Below, piece after piece: positions 40,110-52,300 of a stretch of 64,000 bases of DNA. The DNA lies in contig OY741265.1 in the NCBI GenBank assembly GCA_963514095.1, forward strand, positions 22,009,090 through 22,073,089, written 5' to 3'. The DNA is from Eutrigla gurnardus. Taxonomy: Eukaryota > Chordata > Actinopteri > Perciformes > Triglidae. A program made the position numbers and the translations under genes. The notes beneath the pieces were generated by a model, which saw nothing but the letters and a program-made list of their open reading frames with translations, made no database searches and was not told the origin of the DNA. Every line of letters starts with the position of its first letter. The stretch's first letter is position 1.

Positions 40110-40325
40110 AACACTAGAGCTGACCTTCGCCAAAGACATTCTTAGTCGACTAAGACTAATTGATTAGTTGATTTAATTGACCGATCTGTCAAAGCATCGT
40201 GCTTAAAGCACCACTTTAAATCTTGTGTTTATCAAAAATGCCCATACGTTTCTTCACGTTAGTCATTCAGCATGAAAAAGCATGAATAACAGACAATTAG
40301 TTGACTAATCAATTAAGGAAGGGCA
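40110..40325. mobile_element. Possible degraded TIR element
   Basis: CTTAGTCGACTAAGACTAATTGATTAG on the left and AATTAGTTGACTAATCAATTAAGGAAG on the right are imperfect inverted copies. They resemble ends of hAT-like elements common in fish. No coding content. Confidence 0.4.
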
Positions 40326-41103
40326 TTTTAAAGACTTTCTACTTCCGCTCGGCAATCTGAAAACATGATTAGAGACAGAGCCAGGGCTGCACAGCAGAGC
40401 CCTTCATACCGCGCCGATCCCCCCGTAACACTGAATCAGGACTTATTCATGAAATCCCAGTGGCAAACACGAGCGGATCCTGACTGGAGTGCTAAGATTT
40501 TTCAGCTTGCGGAGGGGCTAGCGAAAGCAAACACAGCGGCTCAAGGTTTTTATGAGAAAAATGTCCGGCTGAACAAGGAGGCATTCATGTGCTGATTCAT
40601 ACCAGCCTGTAGCTCAGTTAGAGGACGGCCATCTGCCATCGCACTCCCCCGCTAAGAGCCCCGTTACAGAAGGACGAGCCGTGGATCATCATGTACATGT
40701 TACATCCATATAGACTTACTGGAACTAACACCTCTGCTACAGGAGGAGAAAACAGCTCCCCGGCTGTGGATCTCTGCCTCCTCAGGTGAACATGCTTTTC
40801 ACCGCTTACTAATGTGATTGTTCGGTGCTGCTGATCCCCACAGCGGTGTAATGCTACGCCTTGGCAATGGCTGTCACAACTAGCCAGATTTCATGTGTTA
40901 GAGAAGCACATTGCCTTGCCACTGTGATAAAAAATGTGGGCGCTGATGCTAAAAGTGACACATTAGCAGGTTGTGGATTCATCTTTAAAGGTCCACTAGT
41001 CCATATTTTTACATTTAAAATGTATCAAATGATCATGCGGCTGAATAAAATGACCCTGCTCTATTCAGCCTTGCTTCCAGCTGCAGCAAGCAAAGAAAAG
41101 AGT

Positions 41104-41121
41104 TACGACCTCGAGGTCGTA
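41104..41121. repeat. Perfect 18-base palindrome
   Basis: TACGACCTCGAGGTCGTA is its own reverse complement. It lies in a stretch that starts with TTTAAAGGTCCACTAGTCC and may be part of an old transposon fragment. Confidence 0.9.
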
Positions 41122-42874
41122 CGCCTCCGCCATCCACGTCCGTCCAAAATGTCATCACTTTAGCATTTTATCCTATTAGACATTTTTTGTGAAATTGTCA
41201 CAATTAGCATATGAAGTTGTGAGTTATGGCCAAAAATGGGCTTTCTGAGGTCGCAGTGTCCTACTAAATTCTAATCGGCAGGTGGACGTTTGTCCCACAT
41301 TAAACAAATTCCCTCTATGAGAAAAATCTGACACGCCCACTGTATGCTACTTGCTGAGTCAAAAGTCAATACCTCAATATCACATGGACAGGAATCCAAA
41401 TGTCCAAAAATATCTGTCAGATGAGGAAAACCGTGGTCTACAAGAAGGTGGTTGATGTAAGCACTAACACCTTAAAGGTCAATCTGAAAAATCTGACTGA
41501 AGATTATTATGACATGATATTGATTGACAAGCTCAACGTTTTAGATTTAACATGACATTTACTATCATGGAGATGAAAAGATTTAGTAATCAATGTATAA
41601 TTTAAGTCGGTTGAAAACCCACAAATTGACTGTCCCAGCTTTTTTTAAATCACTGTAAACTGAATATTTTTGGGGTTTTGGACATAAACTCATTTGCATA
41701 TGTATTAAACAATAAATACAACAGGTTTACTGATGATTAAAGGAATTTAAAAAAAGCCTCATATCCTGTTATTATTTAAATATTTTTACAAATTGCTTCC
41801 ATTCTAAAAGCACATGTTTTCGTTGAGTACATCTGGCGTACTCTAAAAATGATCTGAATTGCAAAGATCATCAACCACGTACTAAAAGCGTTTCTATGCA
41901 TATTGTGTGAAAGCCGCTGATGTCATCTGCCTGAAACAAATAGAGAAAAGCATACTTCCAGCGAGGTGTGATGAGAAACCAGATTTGAAGGCTGCAACCT
42001 CTTTCTAAACGCGCTGCGTCCCACACAGAGCGCTCAATAGCTTGGAGTTACGAGCTGTTGGTTTCAACCCACAAGTTCAAAACATTAATATGAAACTGCC
42101 TTTGGGTGCCTGGGATTAAATTCCTCGGCTTCACAACTGTACACCGGAGTTCACAGACCCCATCACCCGAGGTTGAATACGTAGCCCACACAATTGCAAA
42201 CCACGTCGTTATGACGATGCGTTTCTCTTTGTGGCCTGAAAAACCAATGACATTGGTTCATTCATTTTTGTTTTTTTGCTTGAACTTGCAAACAAAGACC
42301 TTCACTCTCAGGTTTCCCGTCGGATGAAAAGCAAAAATGTGGAACGACAACTCTGAACTGTCTATACATTTCTATTTCAATGACATGATAGATTTATTTT
42401 GTTGCTCTTTGTGCACTAATGCATCACTCTTGAAAAGAAAAGGTCACTTAATAGGGCGCTTTGCTACCTCCTTAGGCTCTCCGCATTCTCTCTGCTCATG
42501 CGACTGCGACACTCACAATAGAAGAAATAAAAAACTATAAATGCACGTAAGCGCAGCATTTTATCCTTAAGCAAAACCTGGTTGTTGTTTTGTTTCAAAG
42601 CCACTAGAGGGTAACAGGTTATCTCAACCCAAAATCCTAAACAAGATATCTTCTCAAGTAACTGAATACAGCAACATCTGGCCCATTAACATGATTGCTC
42701 AGCCTCCACACACGCCTGGCCAAACACACACTGTTTGGTTCCCCTTGTTCACGTCCATGCGACATGTGAGCTAATCTCTCTCCGCTCATCAGCTTGTGGC
42801 CCGCATGGAGTCTCTTGTTGGACTTGAGTCGCCGGGATACGAGCGAATGGCTGGATCAACCTGCCCCCTTTGTC

Positions 42875-42893
42875 GGGGGGGGGGGGGGGGGGG
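42875..42893. repeat. G19 homopolymer
   Basis: Nineteen consecutive G residues. Confidence 0.95.
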
Positions 42894-43840
42894 ATCTCAA
42901 ACTGCAGAGAGCTTTCGAGACACTTGATTGTGTTACTGGAAGCGATTATGACTGAGGACTAACATGTCACATCTTAGTTACGGCATTGCCCTAATTGCAA
43001 CCACAATATTTACAACCGTGGCTCCTGCCAGAGGCCTTGTGGCATTCTTGCACCAACTGCGTGAATGACAGGATAAGAGTGATCAACGCGGTCCAGATGT
43101 CGGAGTCTTCCATTCTCGTAAACACTTTTCCGTAACAAACATCCCTGCGAGCTTGTGCCAGTCAAAGCGCTCCGGGGACAATTTCACTGAGGTTTGACAA
43201 TAAAGTCTGCAACAAACCGCATTTGTCATCTTGCGGCCACACACACACACACTTGTAAATCCACATAAATGTCTCCGCTCAACGCGGCCATTGTGTAAGA
43301 TTCTGCTTGACAACTGTTCTATAAAGGCAACCTTTGTGGTGTCGAGTTTTTCAACGCGTCCGTCGCGTCGACCTCAGGGCTCGCCAGCCTTTCCACACGA
43401 GACTCTGTTTAAAGGCGAGAGGAGGATGCTACACGGCAGCTCTGTCACAAGGGATTTATCAGCTTGGAAGCGAAACGCCGGACTCTTTCTCACTCGGCCA
43501 GACCGAAAGACAAGACAGCCTCGCCTCAGGTTTAATCGCTCTATCTGCAGTGACGCTCCACTTAACAAAGCCTCTGTCTGAGAGTCGATTGGCAGAAGTG
43601 CATGTGGAAACATTTACTGTGTGCAGGACTTACTTCCTTCAGCAATAAAAAAGCTCCAAAACATAAAAGCTCATTCGTCGTCAAAAGTCACAGGAACGTA
43701 AATATTCAGTGGTGGGATCGTGCTTCCTTCGCTGTCGTCGTCGTTTTAAAGGGCAGACGGCAGCTGTCACCACATCCAGCTTCCCTGTCTACAGTACGTT
43801 AAACTCCTCCGTATGAAACAACACAGCGTAGGCCACATAC

Positions 43841-43948
43841 CTCTATTATTCTGTCGTGGATTTGAAGGCCTTCTTCCTTGTCCGCCGGACCTTCCTCGAT
43901 GATCTTGGATACAAAGATCCCTTCGTTCGAAGAGCTGTCATTGTCGTC
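43841..43948 (-). CDS. pdzrn3: PDZRN3 exon 3: middle of PDZ domain 1
   Basis: A 108-base internal exon of 36 codons. The acceptor is a T-rich tract ending CCCAATAG and the donor is GAG followed by GTATGT. It encodes a run of D/N/S residues, then EGIFVSKI, then EEGPADKEEGLQIHDRIIE. Vertebrate PDZRN3 has SSSEGIFVSKI and AAKEGGLQIHDRIIE here, so the core is nearly identical. This segment holds PDZ1 strands beta-C to beta-E and ends just before the VNGRDL motif that opens the next exon in the family. Phase is 0 at both ends. Exon 4 was not found between here and position 1. Confidence 0.94.
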
Positions 43949-45766
43949 CTATTGGGAAAGAAATGCAGTGATTGGCTGGACAATGATACAAAGGAGAATA
44001 GTGGATTGCACATTTCTGACAGAATCTCTGAAAAACGACTTTACTAAAAAAAACCTGGAACCAATTTGTGCATCTCCCAAGCTAAAGGGTCGTGTCACCC
44101 ACATTACATCCTACCAGAGCTTTATAGATGTGCAGATGACATTGAATAGCAGCTTGTCTTTCCAGAAGTAATTTACAAATCACTAAATTGAATAATTTCA
44201 CTTTTTTATTCGTTTTCATAGAGGAAGCAGTGATTTCAGGGCGCCGCATATCTCAAAATCTGGGCACATGTTACCAAAAATATCTGGCAAGCCCAGACAC
44301 CAGTAGAGGTGAATGGAAAAATAAGTCTATTTGTAACCGAGCCCTTTACCCTGCCCTTGAGGGTTAGCTTTAACTTCAGATGCTTCCCGAGCCCGAGAGG
44401 AGGGATCCTGGCCTGCAAAAGGCTATGTCAACATGTTGGATGGACATGAAGTAGACTGTATCTAACACCGTGGCCGAGAGCCCGGAGTCAGCACTAAGAC
44501 TGCGAACATCTCTATCAACACTCCCTTTAAAACCACATGTAATGCGTTCTTACACTTCGTGCTGAGCTCCGCAACACAGCTACGATTTAATGGGATACTT
44601 AAAGAAACCTCAGAAGTCGCAGCGCGCTCGCTCTAATTAATTATTTCTGGTCCGCTTCCTCTTTCAGGGGCATCGTGTACGGTGTTGACGCGGCAACGCT
44701 TTGCTGCTAATTTTTCGACGAGCTTAAGGGGTTGCCTTACAACTACCCCCTATCTCCAGAGTTGCAGACGGACCAGCCCTCCCTGAGACCACAAAACCTG
44801 GCAGCTGATTGCTCTTATGCCGAGCTATGCCAGAACAACAGCCACATGAAACACGCGTGTCAAAGGCCACGGGGATATTAGCTATTTCCATTTTAATGAA
44901 TAGCTTCTTACACAGACTGCTGATTTGAGGCCCGCGGAGAAAACGAAAGCCAAGTATTATCTCTGCTCTGCTTATGGTCGGGGTTTGATGCATGGTTCTG
45001 TCACAAGAGGGAGAAAGGTCGCAAATCTACGAGACTGTGGACTCTGGTATAAAAAAAATAAAAAAACACACACAGCTTTTCATGTGTAGATCTTTTTATA
45101 GTTTCCCCGCCATTAAAAGTTTTACTGTGATAAGGTCTGTCGCTTCAGAAATGTGCGTCACTGTGGCAGTGGAAAAACAGTTGAGTAGAGTCCCGATGAA
45201 ACAGATACGGGGGAACACCATTTCAACAGGAGCCTCCGCTGCAGAAACAAAGCACCATGTATGGAAGATAGAGTTGTAACCCAGTGTGGAGATATTTTCA
45301 ACCCTTTACTCAGCAGAGCTTGTAGCATCATTAATGCCTTTTTACCTCAGAGCCCCGAGGCAGAAAACAAAGTGGCTGTGAAAGGTTCAGGCCGGGATAA
45401 AAGACCCTTTCCTTCCCTCTGTGTTTACCTCACCACCAAAATCCCCTCAATTAGAGACAAAACAACTGTGGTCAAAGCCATAATCCCAGATTTAACTCTC
45501 ATAAAAGTAATTATAGTTTTTTTTTAATCTGTAATGCCAAATCCGCGAAACCAGACCAATATATAAACACAATAAAACTTAATAGGTGCGGTCCATCCAT
45601 CCACAGACGAGGGAACACATGCATGACTGTGTAAACTGTGTCACTCAGTAACGAGAGGGCCTGTGGTGCTTCAAGTATACATGCTATTCATTCCTGGGTT
45701 GCCATATGACACTCGGCCGATCACCGGGGGAGATGAAACCTCCGGGGCGCTCGGCTTTCAACCTAC
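43949..45766 (-). other. pdzrn3: pdzrn3 intron 2
   Basis: Non-coding, between GTAGGT and the CCCAATAG acceptor. No repeat family is obvious. The part at 44580-44720 is AT-rich with TAATTAATTA and could be regulatory, but that is only an impression. No exon is visible on either strand. Confidence 0.85.
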
Positions 45767-45853
45767 CGTGCATGGCCTTCCTCCTACGATGTTAAAACCC
45801 AGAGATCCGCCCTCGCGAAGAAGGACAACCGTCGTGCTTTTAGTCTCGCCTTC
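45767..45853 (-). CDS. pdzrn3: PDZRN3 exon 2: start of PDZ domain 1
   Basis: An 87-base internal exon of 29 codons with no start codon. It is bounded by a pyrimidine-rich acceptor ending CTGTCTGTAG and a GTAGGT donor. It encodes EGETKS, then a beta strand, then the PDZ carboxylate-binding loop GGSLGFNIVGGRP. Known PDZRN3 proteins have EETKS...GSLGFNIIGGRP at this place, directly after the coiled coil. The frame is phase 0 at both ends and so joins exon 1 (ends AAG) and exon 3 (starts GAC) without a shift. Intron 1 is 5569 bases and intron 2 is 1818 bases. The GLGF-type loop binds the free C-terminus of partner proteins. The identification rests on motif, frame and splice sites together. Confidence 0.92.
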
Positions 45854-48800
45854 CTACAGACAGACAGAGGAGAGACACGTGGAGAGACAGATGGCAAGAG
45901 GTTATAACATAATAATCTATTATTAAATCAAGGTGAGCGACAGAATGATTCAACCGGGTCCTTAAAGAGGAAGAGCAGAGCAGGAAAGAATGACCGAGAC
46001 GTGATCCAACTTCTGAGAAGATAACAGAGGAGCTCAAATATATAAAATTACAAAGAGAACAAGGTGTAGGCTTGAGAGAAAGTTAATAGTACCTTATTAA
46101 CTTTTGGCGCTACGTCCTTATGTGTGTGTCATATTACCGTGTGATGACGTATGTACAGGGCAATCGGGCCTCGGCACGGAACGTATCAACTGGCCGTAGT
46201 GTGAGTGCGACCCAAGTCTGTCAAGCTAACGTTAGCTTAAGCCACTACAGTGCTGAGCTGAGGTTGGTTTGTCAGATATAAAACACCATGAGTTTGTCAT
46301 TTTCAACATAGTTATCAGTCATGCATAAGTGTATGTGTCCCAGTCCAATAATGTAGGCTTCTACATTTTAATTGTAATAGAAAGATCTTAAGAGCGAGTT
46401 ATTTCATCTCATTTGATTAATATAGACAGAAGTTTTATGTTTTTGATTATGCTTGGTAAAAATGATCAGGTTTAAAACAAACACATAACAAAATGAAAAT
46501 GGAAATGTTCCTCTGATCATTCAATAAGTGACCAGTCTGAAGCGCCAACAGCCCATCCCTCCCACAGACTGTTGTCCCATGTAAAGCAATACACCAGAGG
46601 AGCTCTCACTCTTACTTTCATGACATGAAAACCTCTGGGAAACTCGCAGGGTCAGCTCCTAATCGCTTTTTTCCAAGCAGGACTCAGAGGGGAGCTATGA
46701 GGTGACATAATTTCAGCTGCCACTCCAGAATGCTGCAACATAGAGGGACTAAATATAAAGCCTGACATGTACAGTGTCCTGGTTGCCATGTATTCTAAAA
46801 AAGACCATCATGTGCATGTCAGGCCATTCGGGAATGTCCGCTCCTGCAGCGTGTCACGGCAGCATTAGCAACACATGCTTCCACATTAAGGCGAGAGCAG
46901 CCTTTACTGTCAACAAGTAGACAGTTGGGCATCCAGTGTAAATGGAGGAGGAACATAAGAGCAGAAAAAAAGCAACAAGGAACAATTTCATTTCCATTTG
47001 CGTTGCACTGAAATCAGTCACAAGCAGGGTTGGCATTTCGTCATTTTAGGGGCAAGGCCATTTGGCCTTGGCCATGGCCGTCGTGAAATTCCCACCCTGG
47101 TCACAAGCCCCAAAACAAATTAGATGGGTTTTAAAGGTGTTTTGACATTTCCTCCGCAAGAGCCATTAAAATGAACTCTGGGTAATTAGGCAGCATTTTT
47201 TTCCCCACATCTGTGAACACTCTAGCAAAGCTCTAATCCAGAAGAAACGAGGTGAATCTCTTCAGGAGGTTGTTTGTGCGTTTACTTAAACGAAAAGGTA
47301 TGCCCAGGTGATAAAAAAAACCATGTCCTTACCACCAAAAACGCTGACATCACTTTGGGTGGAACACATGGAAGCTATGTGGAGTGAACAAACGTTTAAC
47401 ATTAACGGGAAAGGAAGAACGGGCACGTTCGTTACTGAGGAGAGAGAGCAAGCTGGCAGCGAAGCCTTGCTCGCTGGCGACTTGGCACTCTCACGGCGAG
47501 CCCTTGCCTCAGCAACAGTCACACTTTCCGAGTCTGTCATGTATCAAACTGCTTCCTCTCCGTCTGCCTCTTAACTAATTATACTGTAATGCAGAACGAA
47601 CAAAGAAATAATGATTCATAAATCTATCAGCCAGTGATTAAGAAGTAGAAACTCCGTGGCCCGGCCATGGGATTCTCCGAGTGTGGAGGTATGTTAGGAT
47701 TCAAAGAAATGAGAGGATTATTACTCAGTGAGGCGAAGGTATGAATATGAAGGAAGCAGCAGCAGCATAATCATTTCTTTCTTTGAAGGGTTACTTTCAA
47801 ATAATAAAGAGCCGAAGCTGTTTTGATGACTTCTGGCAAGCTTTTAATAATGTGATCTCTGTCATATTCAATTGGCGCCCATGCGTTTGAGATGACTAAT
47901 GGGCCACATTATTCTGTTAAATGATCCCATGGATTCATGCTTTAAAATTAGACCACAATTAACTTTATTGCATTGAGCCCTTGATTCCCCAAATCAAATC
48001 CAAATGGAGGCTTAATCTGTTTGATGTCTTGTGATTTTGATAGACGCTCTTTATCGCATCAAGCAACGCAAACACTGTCATCGTCATGCAGCCGAAGAGG
48101 AGCTCGGTTCAGAACGGAGGTCTGAGGCTGAATGGAAAGTGTGACAGCCCTGAAGTCATCCAGAGGGTGATTTGAGCTTCTTCTCTCTTTTTTGTGTGTG
48201 TGTGTTTTGGCTTTGTTTTATTGCTCTGGCTGGCTCACTGAAGAAAGTGAAAAAAAAGTGTCGGGACTATTATTGGAAACTCAAGTCACTTGTTCCACAT
48301 TGTCATGCTATCCCGATTTCCCTCACAGTCGCAGTCGCCGAGATATTAAAAGAAGACATTACAATCCTCCGTCTGGCTCAGGAGGCCTGACTGAGGAGCG
48401 ACGGAGATGTGGAAGCAAACTAAAGTAGGTTACCCATCATGACGGAGCAGTAGGCCATCTTTGATTTGTGAATGGAGGGAGAAAAATGTCACAACCAATC
48501 TGCATTAGACACTTCTCATCATGGACATTTGGATTTGTGAAATATAGTAACAGATGCACTCCATTGAGTTGTTTCAGGTCTGTGGCACAAGCCGTGGCAC
48601 GAGTCCAATTCGGCGATTCATCCTTCGGAGGCTACGTATTGAGACTGAGTGAGTCACAGCGGCAGTGACGAGACCGTCACGTTTCAAAGACTCCTTCAAA
48701 TGCAGCCCAGAAAAGCTGCCTTCTTGTTCCGGATTTGGACGATCCAGCTGATTCACAACCTCTCCCAAGAATTATTGGGCGCTGGTGACGAAGCAAAATA

Positions 48801-51422
48801 TATATGACCAGATAATGTTAATTACCTCATATACTCTTTATTGACAACTGCGGCTGGCTGCTGGGTGATGGGAGGAACAAAGGCTGTGGGGGGCACAGCT
48901 GGTGACGCAAACAGGAAATCCTCAGTAGACCAGAACGTCTCATTTCGGAGACCACTCCGTTCGGCATTTGCGGCTTTCAAAGTCGATGACGACTGCTAAT
49001 TGGGACACAGATATTGCCAATGCTGGCTCACTCCCATGCTTCGAAGGAACGTAGCTATCCTGAATATCATTAAGTCAGACTTCCCTGCATGGAAGAAGTT
49101 TAGTAGTCACCCCATGTGATAACAATTGATCAGTGACATCACAAAAAGGAAGCTGGGCTCCGGGAGATGTTCAGTGGCAGTCTGCAAGTCGCCCGCCTCC
49201 CACAGCTAATCCCACTTGTGATGCTCCGTTTCATATTGCGTATTGAGTCTCTCCACCAAACAATCCCGCTCTCCGGTTGACTGAACCCAATGAATGAGCC
49301 TTTTCTAGAAAAAAAAGGAGCTTTCCAACAAACCACATCATCCACAAAATTTAGTTTCCTCTCCATCCGACCTGCTCTCGCTCTCTTATGTGAGTGATTC
49401 CCAGAACAAATCCCGTGTCTTTTATGTGTGTTCAAGGCGTTTCAGAACAAGGGGCTCCTGTTAACATTAGCAGGGCTAATACACTGAACCTATACCTCAG
49501 TGGTATAGGACTGTAATGCCCCCGTCAAATGAACTATGATAACCAGCTGTGCTCCAGGGCCCGGCGAGCTTCTGTATATCAGCATGAGCGATTTCACCAT
49601 TTCCCCGCATCGGTGCTTTTGATGCGCAATTTACCAGTCTACCGGAACACATTTCGCTGGGAACTGAGCCCATAACGAAGGAATGAAACCACCAAGAGAA
49701 AAAAAAGGAGAGAGGGAAGAGTAAAGTCTTTGAAAGATGTCACTTAAACAAGATGTGCAGCTGTGTGAGAAGCTGAGTAAGAAGCTTCAGTGAACAAAAA
49801 AAAACAGGGAGTTAAAGGTATAAAGTTAAAAAGGAGGACAAACTCCATGAAGGTGCCCATTCATCCACATGACTTTATGTAACAGCGTCAGCAGCGTGTG
49901 TGCCCAATCAAAAGCTCCTCCTCCTGTTCTTGGACACATTTGTATAACTAAGCCTGATTACATTGGGACCCCTCCCCTCTGCCCACCACAGCAGCAGTGC
50001 AACCACCATACACTAATTCATTTCATTATCTGACTTATGAACTCCTGTGTCCTTTATGGTGCTGATAATTGGTCGTTACAGGAGGCATTGGGTTTTTAAA
50101 ATTTGAGCCATAAAACACCCTTACACCAGGCTTCCTGGACCTTTTCCTCAATAATTGTGGTGCGGGAATGAGTCCTTAAACCTTGGAAAGACTTTGCATT
50201 TTTACACTTCTGGTTCCCTCGTCTCCTAGTCGATGGGTTTTTGGGGTCGATGCCTGAAACCTATCTGTGGTCGACGCAAGCTGAAGCGATTTTTACGTTT
50301 TGTTCAACGACATTAAATGTCAGTCAGCTTGTGAATTATGAAGCTTTTATATTTCCTAAAAAAAGGTGGTTGCTAACAATTGTCTAAATGAGACTACTGA
50401 AAGTCATCATGGTGCCTTTAAGTTAGTGGTGGTGAAGTGAAGTCACACCACCGCTATTCACAGCCTAATATACTCTAAACCTATCATGCCTCTTTATTTC
50501 GTCTTTATTTCTTTACTAAAATCTTAAAAGTGGTGTTTTCTGCAAACATCCAAAATTGCCATTGGCTTTTCGTCTATGCTACCTCCCAGGGGTTGGCCTA
50601 CAGAAACACCACCACACCGCTCTATATGAGCCTATTAGCCAACAGATGTAGATGCATTATTAACCGACGGCCAGCAGACACTTCTACATCTTTTATTTGT
50701 CTCATCATCTTCACAGTATCCATAAAACGATGGAATATTAAAAGGACTCCCAGCACCTCAAAAGGTATTAATATCCAACGTCTTCCACAGCACCGATCCA
50801 ACTTTGGGGCCCTGAAACTCTGCTGTGTCCATGATTCTGATTTGTTATGATTGTCTGGGGAGGGAGAGGGCCCAACATCACGATGACAGGGAGCCTCAAA
50901 GGCAATATAACTGGAGCCTGGCTCTTGTTGTGTACAGAACTGCAGTAAATATTTGGCCCTCCCCCCATTGACTGCCAGCTGGCCACAGGCACAGCTGACA
51001 TCCATGTCTCAAAAGCAGACAGTGGAAGAAGCAAAACTCCTGAAAACCTGCTTCCAAGAGGGACAGTCGAATCCCCAAATAAATCAATAAATCAAAAGTA
51101 GTCTATTTTCAACTGGGGTGCAGTTCCAAAAAAACGCCCTAGACAGGAAACTGAAAGTGAGTCCCAGAGAGCAAGTAAACATGTTGAGAGAGAGATTTAA
51201 AAAAAAAAAAGGTGGCCCTCAAACTGTCTTACAGCAGGATGTCAGTTTAGATATGTTGCTACAACATATTTAGCAAAGAGTCCATCACAATTAACTTAGA
51301 GAATTATTCAGAAACACATACACACATACTTTTTTGTTCTATACTACTAGAAAGCAGGTTTTCCAGCGGTGACAGGGAGACACTAACTGTGGATAGGAGC
51401 GCTCCGTGGAAGCAGCGCTTAC
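45854..51422 (-). other. pdzrn3: pdzrn3 intron 1
   Basis: Non-coding, bounded by GTAAGC next to exon 1 and CTGTAG next to exon 2. It contains a perfect 14-base palindrome, AGCTAACGTTAGCT (46225-46238), of a kind frequent in fish repeats. It also has a short run of GGCC-containing sequence at 47048-47075 and a long repeat-free AT-rich part at 47560-48075. Open frames here (for example near 48172, 49139 and 50622) lack protein-like composition and splice support. Confidence 0.85.
47560..48075. promoter_or_regulatory. Candidate regulatory element in pdzrn3 intron 1
   Basis: About 500 bases, AT-rich, with no simple repeat or transposon signature and many compact factor-like cores (CTAATTATA, AATGATTCATAAA, TTTAATAATG, AATTAACTTTATTG, TTTATCGCATCAA). 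It lies 3.3-3.9 kb inside the first intron, a usual place for developmental enhancers. Conservation cannot be tested here. Confidence 0.35.
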
Positions 51423-52136
51423 CTTGCAGGAGAAAGCCACGGTCTTGGTGAGGGAGTCGATCCTCTCACTGTACTCGGTGAATTTCTTCTGATATTTCAG
51501 AGCTGTCACCTGCAGCTCGCTGTGCACGGCGGAAAGTTGCGCCAGCAGCGACTTCTCCCTCTTGTTGGCTTCGATAGTCTGCTTCTTGAACTCCCGGTCC
51601 AGGCTGAGGAGTTTGCAGTGCAGCGCGCTGTTGTGCGCCTTCAGGGCTCTCAGGCAGCAGTGGCTGTTGCTTTTCTGCTCTTTGTGGCTGAGCATCAGCC
51701 CGCAGCCGCTCTCGCATATCCCCACCGGCCTGCAGTCGCACGTCTCCCGCATGTGAGCGTCCACGTCCCGCAGGCTGAGCACCTCGCTGCATCCTTTATT
51801 CCTGCACTTGGCCGGGGAGTAGTCGCACATCTCGGTGTGCTCGGCCAGATGCTGCAGCTTCACCACGGCATCGCAGCCCCTCGCGTGGTTGTCACATTTG
51901 ATCTCCAGCTTCAGGATGAGGTTTTTCAGGGGCAGGACGTGGTTCAGCTCTTTCGCGGAGACCCGCTGACATTTGACGGGGCAGCTGCTCTGCTGGACGA
52001 CCCAGGGCAGCACGCAGCCGGAGCAGAAGACGTGACCGCACGGAGTCGTCAGCGGGTCCTCCAGCACTTTATTGCACAAGTTGCATTTGAAATCCGGGTC
52101 CACGGTCCCCTTGAAGCGGTCCAGCTCGAATCCCAT
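51423..52136 (-). CDS. pdzrn3: PDZRN3 exon 1: RING finger, TRAF-type zinc fingers and coiled coil
   Basis: Codes for the first 238 residues of an E3 ubiquitin ligase of the LNX/PDZRN family. The N-terminus MGFELDRF is typical of PDZRN3. A C3HC4 RING finger is complete: C18, C21, C33, H35, C38, C41, C52, C56, and should recruit the E2 enzyme. TRAF-type zinc-finger ligands follow (C81, C88, H100, C104; C111, C116, H128, C133; then C141, C145, H159, C160). Residues about 165-230 are a charged, leucine-rich coiled coil. The start is the ATG at 52136, with A at -3 and G at +4. The frame is open further upstream but has only a GTG, not an ATG. The exon ends in codon AAG followed by GTAAGC, a consensus donor, phase 0. 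Reading past the donor adds 27 unrelated residues and a stop, so that is intron. PDZRN4 fits less well because it lacks much of the cysteine-rich middle. Confidence 0.97.
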
Positions 52137-52300
52137 GATTTTCAAAGTCCCAAATCCAAAGTTGTTGGCTCCCACCCCCGCAGATCTCAGTCGGAGCAGT
52201 GGGGCGTTTTAGCTGGTCATTGGTGGAGCGCTAGCAGACCGACTACAAGCTCCCCTCACTGTCTAAACTCTACTAATTGACCGAGACTTTTGGTGCCTTC
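52137..52300 (-). promoter_or_regulatory. pdzrn3: pdzrn3 5' UTR and proximal promoter candidate
   Basis: Directly upstream of the exon 1 ATG. On the minus strand there is a CCAAT box at 52219-52223 (CACCAATGACC) and a GC-box-like CGCCCC at 52201-52206, about 65-87 bases before the ATG. No TATA box is evident. Exon 1 and this flank are GC- and CpG-rich compared with the AT-rich surroundings, as expected for a CpG-island promoter. The transcription start is not determined. Confidence 0.5.

Larger units (their letters stand above)
38986..43840. other. Non-coding stretch, inferred pdzrn3 intron 3 next to exon 3
   Basis: No exon recognised. It contains the palindrome and homopolymer cluster at 39.58-40.04 kb, a possible degraded TIR element at 40110-40325 with TTAGTCGACTAAG and TAGTTGACTAATC ends, the palindrome at 41104-41121, and a 19-base G run at 42875. 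Confidence 0.55.

Noticed and set aside
40607..40626. TGTAGCTCAGTTAGAGG resembling a tRNA A box
   Set aside because: No B box follows at the right distance and no acceptor stem can be paired; at most a tRNA-derived SINE trace.
51342..51422. 27-residue C-terminal extension of exon 1
   Set aside because: It lies after a consensus GTAAGC donor and has no similarity to the family; exon 2 supplies the true continuation.
52137..52175. 13-residue N-terminal extension of PDZRN3
   Set aside because: It opens at GTG, not ATG, and the family protein starts at MGFELDRF with a good start context.
51522..52280. 252-codon open frame on the plus strand
   Set aside because: It is the antisense shadow of the GC-rich pdzrn3 exon 1; the minus-strand frame carries the RING and zinc-finger ligands.
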